A DNA stretch of 46,006 bases from Mageeibacillus sp. UBA5747 (lineage in GTDB: Bacteria > Bacillota > Clostridia > Saccharofermentanales > UBA5734): assembly GCA_002419145.1 (NCBI GenBank), contig DIFN01000063.1, forward strand, positions 1-46,006, given 5' to 3'. Position 1 is the stretch's first letter. The number at the start of each line of letters is the position of its first letter. The position numbers and the translations under genes are program-made. This document shows, one piece after another, positions 41,121-46,006 of this stretch. A model generated the notes under the pieces. That model had not been told where the DNA came from and searched no databases. It saw only the letters and a list, made by a program, of their open reading frames with translations.

Positions 41121-42179
41121 TTAAGCATGGGTCCGCAGCGAGCGGATCAGCAAAACCATGAAATATGGAGCCCCCACTAAAGCAGTGGTAACACCGACCG
41201 ACAATTCAATCCCGCGCGGCATGGCCACCAGCCGGGTTGCCAAGTCGCACAACAGGAGGAAAATCGCTCCGCCAAAGGCAGAGGCCAGCAGCAGGCGGCG
41301 ATGGGACGGTCCGACGAGCAAGCGCATGATGTGCGGCACAATCAAACCGACAAATCCGATCGGGCCGGTGACCGAGACGATGATCGCCGTCAACAGTGAG
41401 GCCAGCAGCACGGTCAGGATGCGGGTTCTTTTGACCGCCACACCCAGAGTCCGGGCGGTCTCATCCCCCAGCAGCAGGATGTCGAGGTCGCGTCCGCGCA
41501 AGAACAGCAGTGTCCCTGCTATAAGAACCGGCACAGCCATCAGCTGGACATGCTCCCAGCGTCGGTTGGCGAGCCCCCCCAGGGTCCAGAAAATGTAGCT
41601 GGAAACCTGGTATTCACTGGCCATGACCAGAAGCAAGGATGTCAGGGCCGAGAAAAAGGCGGCCACGGCCATGCCGGCCAGGATCAAGACCGTGGTCTGG
41701 CCTGAGCTGCCGGAAAACGAGGACAACGCGAGGATGATCAGGACGGCTGCCAGTGCCCCGGCAAAAGCAAAGGTGGGCAGTGCCAGGAAAGAAGCGGTGC
41801 CAAAGGCAATCGCGACCAGTGCCCCCAGGCTCGCCCCGGCAGAGACACCCAGGATACCGGGTTCGGCCAGAGGATTGCGGAAAAGCCCTTGCATGGTGGC
41901 GCCGGCAATGGCCAGCCCAGCGCCGGCAAAAATCGCGGCAAAAACCCGCGGCAGGCGGATCAGGACAATCAGGATCTGGCTGGTCTGATCCGCTGGCTGG
42001 TTCACCGCCAGGCCGAGAGCCTGGGCGATGCTTTTCAAGATGGTCAGGGGCGGGACGTAGACCGTTCCCAGCGCGATTGCCAAGAGGGTTGCAGCCAGCA
42101 AGGCAAGCAGCCCAGCCAACGCAAGGTGACGAAGCTTCCAGTTTTTCAGGGATTGCCTGGGCGACAGCTTACTGGACAA
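41121..42179 (-). CDS. FecCD-family ABC permease
   Basis: About 352 residues with eight to ten transmembrane helices. RLPRVFAAIFAGAGLAIAGA, the FRNPLAEPGILGVSAGASLG motif, GIALxxxx-type SYIFWTLGGLANRRW and IGFVGLIVPHIMRLLVG are FecCD hallmarks. There is no ATG near the expected start. The TTG at 42179 overlaps the end of the binding-protein gene by 11 bases and lacks a clear ribosome site; CTG at 42149 (LKNWKLRHL...) with AGG upstream is an alternative. The open frame to 42278 is the shadow of the binding-protein gene. Translation is probably coupled to the gene before it. Confidence 0.88.
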   Translation of the reverse strand: MSSKLSPRQSLKNWKLRHLALAGLLALLAATLLAIALGTVYVPPLTILKSIAQALGLAVNQPADQTSQILIVLIRLPRVFAAIFAGAGLAIAGATMQGLFRNPLAEPGILGVSAGASLGALVAIAFGTASFLALPTFAFAGALAAVLIILALSSFSGSSGQTTVLILAGMAVAAFFSALTSLLLVMASEYQVSSYIFWTLGGLANRRWEHVQLMAVPVLIAGTLLFLRGRDLDILLLGDETARTLGVAVKRTRILTVLLASLLTAIIVSVTGPIGFVGLIVPHIMRLLVGPSHRRLLLASAFGGAIFLLLCDLATRLVAMPRGIELSVGVTTALVGAPYFMVLLIRSLRTHA

Positions 42180-43215
42180 GGTCGGGATACGCTGCTTGGG
42201 CCAGCAGCGCCACAGCGGTCGCCATGTAATGCGAGGTTGAACCGCGGTACTTATCCGGGATGGCCAGGATGTTGCCATCCCGGACTGCCGGCAAGGTCTG
42301 CAAGACAGGATCTTGCATCATCGCCGCTCTTTGTTGTGCCCCGCCATCTTCGACCGCCTTGAAATTTTCATCAAAGGTTGAAGACGGGATGACCAGCATT
42401 TGCGGCTGCCATTCACCGACAACCTTTTCCTTGGCGACCGGACTGTAGTTGGTCACATTGCAGACATTGACCGTACCGGCTGCCTCGGCTATGGCTTGGA
42501 ACGGGGAACCGACCCCATAGGCAGCCAACATGTTGGCACTGTTGCCGGTCGGATCGTAATAGTCTTCATAGAACATGACGGTGACACGGTCAGAAGCGGG
42601 AACCGAGGCGACCTGACTGGCTATCGTGTCCAAGGTCTGGTTCATCGTAGCGACCATGGCCTGGCCGCGTTCGATTTCACCCGTTGCCCGGGCCAGGGTC
42701 AGGATCGCTTCGGCAATCATGGTGAAATCAGTCGGCGACTCCATCTGGACGACAGGAATGCCAGCCTCGGTCAGGGTTTTGCTCAGGGAGCCGTCCGGAT
42801 TGGAAAAAGTGTCCAGGATGACCAGGTCCGGGTTGAGGGCGACAATGGACTCAGGGGTTGAAATGTCGACGCGATGCTTGACCGCGGCGGCTTTTTCCGC
42901 CGTCATGGACAGGACTGGGTCGTCGCCCCAGGCAGACAGGGCCGTGATCCGGCTGACATCCACCATGTCCAGAAGGATTTCTCCCGCCCAGACAGTGGTC
43001 GCAATGATCGCCTGGGGTGGAGCTGTCAAGGTGACTTTGGCGCCGGTGGCATCGACAAGTTCGACTGGAAAACCGGTGGTTGTTTCAGATGGGGCTGTTG
43101 TGGCAAGGGTGGTGTCCACAGCCATTGCAGGGGTTGCCTGGCAAGCTGTCAGCGGCAAGAGCAGCAGTGCCGCCAAGGCCAGGATCAGCACAACAAGCGT
43201 TTGGTGTTTGATCAT
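42169..43215 (-). CDS. Iron/cobalamin-type ABC transporter solute-binding lipoprotein
   Basis: 348 residues. Lipobox LPLTAC with Cys25, short Thr-rich linker, then a periplasmic-binding fold type 3 domain with VELVDATGAKVTL, ESIVALNPDLVILD and AIPDKYRGSTSHYMATAV, joined by a long helix. It binds a metal chelate such as an iron-siderophore, heme or corrinoid. The ligand cannot be fixed; I did not recognise a cobalamin riboswitch or a clear Fur box in the 246 bases upstream. ATG at 43215 follows GGAGGAGAATCCCGCAC. First gene of the three-gene unit. Confidence 0.9.
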   Translation of the reverse strand: MIKHQTLVVLILALAALLLLPLTACQATPAMAVDTTLATTAPSETTTGFPVELVDATGAKVTLTAPPQAIIATTVWAGEILLDMVDVSRITALSAWGDDPVLSMTAEKAAAVKHRVDISTPESIVALNPDLVILDTFSNPDGSLSKTLTEAGIPVVQMESPTDFTMIAEAILTLARATGEIERGQAMVATMNQTLDTIASQVASVPASDRVTVMFYEDYYDPTGNSANMLAAYGVGSPFQAIAEAAGTVNVCNVTNYSPVAKEKVVGEWQPQMLVIPSSTFDENFKAVEDGGAQQRAAMMQDPVLQTLPAVRDGNILAIPDKYRGSTSHYMATAVALLAQAAYPDLVQ

Positions 43216-43376
43216 GTGCGGGATTCTCCTCCAAAAGGTCTGGATCCAGGACGCATTCCATTTGTCTGGTATCGATTCTAAGTCTAGCTGGACAGGAAAA
43301 CGAGGGCAAGGAAAGCGTTGGTCATCTTTTTGCACTTTCTTGCGCTTCTCTGCCGGCACTTTATCATGCTAAACTA

Positions 43377-43405
43377 TTGCCCTTGCGGCGCGTTTCTTCT
43401 ACAAT
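43377..43405 (+). promoter_or_regulatory. Promoter of the second amino-acid transporter
   Basis: TTGCCC (43377-43382) and TACAAT (43400-43405), exactly 17 bases apart, about 56 bases before the binding-protein gene. It lies in the 246-base divergent gap with the iron/cobalamin transporter. Confidence 0.55.
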
Positions 43406-43461
43406 GCAAGGGGCTGAAACCGTGGTTTTGGCCTATTTTTACACATGATAGGAGGAGAAAC

Positions 43462-44274
43462 GTGAACAAACGCATATTTTTGACCTTGATCTCCCTGATC
43501 CTGGTCCTGGCCGTGCTCACCACCGGCTGCGCCAAGGCCGCCAGCGGCGACCAGTCGCTGAAAAAAGTTCAGGATGCCAAGACCCTGGTCCTCGGTCTGG
43601 ACGACGCTTTCCCGCCCATGGGATACCGCAATGAGTCCAACGAAATCGTCGGCTTTGACGTTGATGTGGCCAAAGAAGTCGCCAAGCGCATGGGTGTCGA
43701 GCTCAAACTCCAGCCGATCGACTGGTCCCAGAAATTCAACGAACTCAATGCCGGTACCATCGACTGCATCTGGAATGGCTATACCATCACCGAGGAACGT
43801 CTCCAGCAGACCAACGTCACATCAGCCTACATGAAAAACCGCCAGATCGTTGTCGTACTGGCTGATTCTCCGGTCCAGTCTCTGGCTGACCTCGCCGGCA
43901 AGAAACTGGCTTTGCAGGCCGAGTCCAGCGCCGCCGAAGCCCTCGAATCCAATCCTGATTTCAAAGCCACCCTGGGCGAAGTCATCGAACTCAAAGACAA
44001 TGTCACTGCCCTTCTGGATCTCAAGGCCAGCGGCAGCGACGCCCTGCTCGTCGATGAAATCGTCGCCGGATACTACATCGCCCGTGAAGGCAAACAGTAC
44101 CGCATTCTCGACGAAGCCCTCGCCGAAGAGGAATACGGCGTTGGTTTCCGCAAAGCCGACCAGGCTCTGCGCGATGAAGTCCAGAAGCAGCTCGAAGCCA
44201 TGGCCAAAGATGGCACCCTGGCCAAGATTTCAACCGAATGGTTCAGCAAAGACATCACCACCATCGGCAAGTAA
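43462..44274 (+). CDS. Amino-acid ABC transporter solute-binding lipoprotein (second system)
   Basis: 270 residues. Lipobox LTTGC with Cys23, then a family 3 binding domain with VLGLDDAFPPMGY, GFDVDVAKEVAKRMG, LNAGTIDCIWNGYTITEER and the C-terminal WFSKD. The GTG start at 43462 follows GGAGGAGAAAC; the frame upstream is open but lacks a site. It differs clearly from the binding protein at 32934-33764, so the two systems probably have different substrates. The next gene is 141 bases away, beyond a terminator-like hairpin. Confidence 0.92.
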   Translation: MNKRIFLTLISLILVLAVLTTGCAKAASGDQSLKKVQDAKTLVLGLDDAFPPMGYRNESNEIVGFDVDVAKEVAKRMGVELKLQPIDWSQKFNELNAGTIDCIWNGYTITEERLQQTNVTSAYMKNRQIVVVLADSPVQSLADLAGKKLALQAESSAAEALESNPDFKATLGEVIELKDNVTALLDLKASGSDALLVDEIVAGYYIAREGKQYRILDEALAEEEYGVGFRKADQALRDEVQKQLEAMAKDGTLAKISTEWFSKDITTIGK

Positions 44275-44331
44275 TCGATCAAGCTTAGAGCCGCAACCTG
44301 ACAGTCCGCGGTCACAAAATCAGCAAACCAG

Positions 44332-44366
44332 GGGCGGACAGGCATGAACTGTCCGCCCGCTTTTTC
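44332..44366 (+). terminator. Terminator-like hairpin inside the second amino-acid operon
   Basis: GGGCGGACAG (44332-44341) pairs perfectly with CTGTCCGCCC (44349-44358) around a 7-base loop, followed by GCTTTTTC. It lies between the binding-protein gene and the permease gene of one transporter, so partial termination would give more binding protein than permease. Confidence 0.85.
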
Positions 44367-44415
44367 TTCCAGAGCCTTGTCAGTTCATTCCCTGTTTACG
44401 CAAGGAGACGCCCAC

Positions 44416-45060
44416 ATGGTCACATTCCAGATTCTCCCTTACCTGCTCGAAGGCACCTGGCGTGCCCTGCAGATTTTTCTCCTGACCCTTGTCTTCTCCA
44501 TCCCGCTTGGCATCATGATCGCCCGACTGCGCCAGTCGGCCTTGCGGGTCATCCAGGTGCCAGTCCGGCTCTATCTGCTGGTGATGCGCGGCACCCCTCT
44601 GATCTTGCAGTTGATCTTTTTCATGTATTTCCCACCTTTTGTCCTCGGAATTCCGATCGGACGCTTTGCGGCCGTCCTCTTGGCCTTCAGCCTCAATTAT
44701 GCCGCCTATTTCGCCGAGATCTTCCGCGGTGGCCTTGAGTCGATCCCGCGCGGCCAGTTCGAAGCTGGGCATGTCCTGGGCTTTTCCAGCGGTCAGACCT
44801 TCACCCGCATCATCCTGCCTCAGGTCATTAAACGCATCTTGCCCCCATCGGCCAGTGAAGCCATGACCCTGATCAAGGACACGGCCCTGGCCCAAACCAT
44901 CGGCGTGGCCGAGTTGTTCCGAGCCGCCCAGAATTCGACCTCCCGCCTGGTCTCGATCGAACCTATCATCGCTGCCGGCGTGATTTACCTGATCCTGAAC
45001 AGCCTTGTCGCTCTTGTTTTTTCCCGTTTTGAGAAAAAGCTGAGCTATTATCACCACTGA
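44416..45060 (+). CDS. Amino-acid ABC transporter permease (second system)
   Basis: 214 residues. LEGTWRALQIFLLTLVFSIP, YLLVMRGTPLILQLIFFMY, NYAAYFAEIFRGGLESI and the ATPase-contact loop GQFEAGHVLGFSSGQTFTRI. The contact loop departs from the common EAAxxxG form (EAGHVLG). About five transmembrane helices. AAGGAG precedes the ATG at 44416 by 8 bases; the open frame upstream runs through the terminator hairpin and is not coding. Confidence 0.92.
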   Translation: MVTFQILPYLLEGTWRALQIFLLTLVFSIPLGIMIARLRQSALRVIQVPVRLYLLVMRGTPLILQLIFFMYFPPFVLGIPIGRFAAVLLAFSLNYAAYFAEIFRGGLESIPRGQFEAGHVLGFSSGQTFTRIILPQVIKRILPPSASEAMTLIKDTALAQTIGVAELFRAAQNSTSRLVSIEPIIAAGVIYLILNSLVALVFSRFEKKLSYYHH

Positions 45061-45089
45061 AAGTGGTACCTGACAAAGGAGATCCGGCC

Positions 45090-45857
45090 ATGCCTTCCGA
45101 TATAGTCCTCTCCGTAGAAAACCTGGCCAAGAAATTCGGTACCCTCGAGGTCCTCAAATCGATCCACCTCACCGTGCGCCGTGGTGAAGTCGTCGTCATC
45201 ATCGGGCCCTCTGGTTCCGGCAAATCGACCCTCTTACGCCTGATCAACCAGCTCGAGCTGGCTGACAGCGGCAACATCACGGTTGGCGGCCAGGTCCTGT
45301 GCCAAAACGACCCTCAGGGACACGCTGTCTACGCCGCCAAGGCTGAGCTCAAAGCAATCCAGCTCAAGATCGGCCTGGTGTTCCAGAGTTTCAACCTGTT
45401 CCCCCATTTCACAATCGAACGCAACATCACCGAAGCTCCGGTTCACGTCCTGGGCCAGCCCGTAGCCGAAGCCAAATCCAAAGCCACTGCCCTCCTCCAC
45501 AAACTCGGTCTGGCTGACAAGGCCCAGAACTACCCCTTTCAGCTCTCCGGTGGCCAGCAGCAGCGCGCTGCCATCGCCCGGGCCCTCGCCCTCGAACCGG
45601 AAGTCCTCTTCTTTGATGAGCCGACCTCAGCCCTCGACCCCGAACTGACCGGCGAGGTCCTCAAGGTCATCCGCCAGCTTGCCGCCGAGCACATGACCAT
45701 GGTCGTCGTCACCCATGAAATGGCTTTCGCCCGCGAACTGGCCGACCGGATCATCTTCATGGACCAGGGCGTCATCATCGAGGAAGGCACACCCGATCAG
45801 GTCTTTAACTCCACCCACGAACGGACCCGTCAGTTTCTGAGGCACTACAGCGAGTGA
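45090..45857 (+). CDS. Amino-acid ABC transporter ATPase (second system)
   Basis: 255 residues. Walker A GPSGSGKST (about 39-47), LSGGQQQRAAIARAL signature, LFFDEPTSALD Walker B and VVTHEMAFAREL switch. It lies 29 bases after the permease gene; the start ATG at 45090 follows AAAGGAG. Strongly similar in plan to the ATPase at 34614-35393. Confidence 0.94.
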   Translation: MPSDIVLSVENLAKKFGTLEVLKSIHLTVRRGEVVVIIGPSGSGKSTLLRLINQLELADSGNITVGGQVLCQNDPQGHAVYAAKAELKAIQLKIGLVFQSFNLFPHFTIERNITEAPVHVLGQPVAEAKSKATALLHKLGLADKAQNYPFQLSGGQQQRAAIARALALEPEVLFFDEPTSALDPELTGEVLKVIRQLAAEHMTMVVVTHEMAFARELADRIIFMDQGVIIEEGTPDQVFNSTHERTRQFLRHYSE

Positions 45858-45920
45858 GTGTGAGACTTCTATTTACCTTTTCATGTGCCACTTGCGCCTG
45901 AATATACACGCCATAGCAAA

Positions 45921-45957
45921 ACGGCCCCGGGACACCACGCCCGAGGCCGTCTTGTTT
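45921..45957 (+). terminator. Terminator after the second amino-acid transporter
   Basis: ACGGCC (45921-45926) and CGGG (45928-45931) pair with CCCG (45940-45943) and GGCCGT (45945-45950), with one C-A mismatch, followed by CTTGTTT. Confidence 0.65.
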
Positions 45958-45969
45958 GGAGGAGAAAGT

Positions 45970-46006
45970 ATGAAAGAAGGAGGTTCATCGCTCTTGCTCT
46001 TGCTCT
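45970..46006 (+). CDS. Start of a possible gene, cut off by the window end
   Basis: GGAGGAGAAAGT is followed by ATG at 45970 and twelve open codons (MKEGGSSLLLLL) that look like the Lys-Gly start and Leu-rich core of a signal peptide. The Leu run comes from repeats of CTCTTG. An AAGGAGG inside this stretch could instead serve a start beyond the window. Confidence 0.35.
   Translation, partial: MKEGGSSLLLLL

Noticed and set aside
43216..43461. Possible cobalamin riboswitch upstream of the FecB-like gene
   Set aside because: No cobalamin-box-like conserved core was recognised and the region is short and shared with a divergent promoter.
1..46006. tRNA, rRNA, CRISPR, insertion sequences or prophage
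   Set aside because: No cloverleaf with a TTCGANNC arm, no rRNA stretch, no regular spacer-repeat array and no transposase or phage structural gene was recognised by eye.

Overview
The window reads as a chromosomal segment of a G+C-rich, low-redundancy Bacillota (probably Clostridia-like) anaerobe. This is inferred from strong GGAGG-type ribosome sites before nearly every gene, frequent GTG/TTG starts, lipoprotein solute-binding proteins with Ala/Thr/Pro linkers, a YesM/YesN-type two-component pair, and an aldo/keto reductase with a ferredoxin tail. No rRNA, tRNA, CRISPR array, insertion sequence or phage gene was found. Gene density is high and almost all genes look intact.

Left part (1-15.6 kb): a TIGR00300-type ornithine cyclodeaminase-like gene, then a long minus-strand block that reads as an L-fucose uptake unit. 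Its order of transcription is an AraC regulator, YesN response regulator, YesM sensor kinase, membrane-anchored sugar-binding protein, RbsA-, RbsC- and RbsB-like ABC transporter, fucose mutarotase FucU and a two-domain VOC protein. L-fucose isomerase (fucI) diverges from the AraC gene. Fuculokinase and fuculose-phosphate aldolase are not in the window. An Fe-S aldo/keto reductase and a MORN-repeat protein follow.

Middle (15.6-32 kb): a secreted ferritin-like protein whose Shine-Dalgarno points to an ATA codon; a three-gene module (acyltransferase of the HxxxDG type, zinc-ribbon membrane protein, esterase); two remarkable odd-centred palindromes ahead of a PhnB-like gene and a Gfo/Idh/MocA oxidoreductase; then a 450-base gene-free stretch that holds a strong minus-strand promoter, several tetraloop hairpins, a closing helix and a terminator, i.e. 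a candidate structured non-coding RNA. Next comes a ribose unit (rbsK, rbsD, a lone rbsB, a LacI regulator and an HD-phosphohydrolase/DUF429 fusion) controlled by a promoter with three LacI-type operators. The divergent psuK-psuG pair breaks pseudouridine down to uracil and ribose 5-phosphate. Thioredoxin, MetA and a uridine-kinase-like protein follow, so this part has a ribose/nucleoside salvage theme.

Right part (32-46 kb): a DUF554 membrane protein, an amino-acid ABC transporter, Tag DNA glycosylase overlapping a glycerophosphodiesterase, a MATE exporter, a DUF4153 membrane protein, an iron/cobalamin-type ABC uptake system (minus strand) and a second amino-acid ABC transporter (plus strand) with an attenuator-like hairpin after its binding-protein gene. 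The last 37 bases hold the start of another possible gene.

Most promising for novelty are the candidate RNA at about 21.64-21.90 kb, the twin palindromes at 19.50-19.56 kb, the HD-DUF429 fusion tied to ribose regulation, and the acyltransferase/zinc-ribbon/esterase module. All functions are assigned by reading motifs; no database search was possible.
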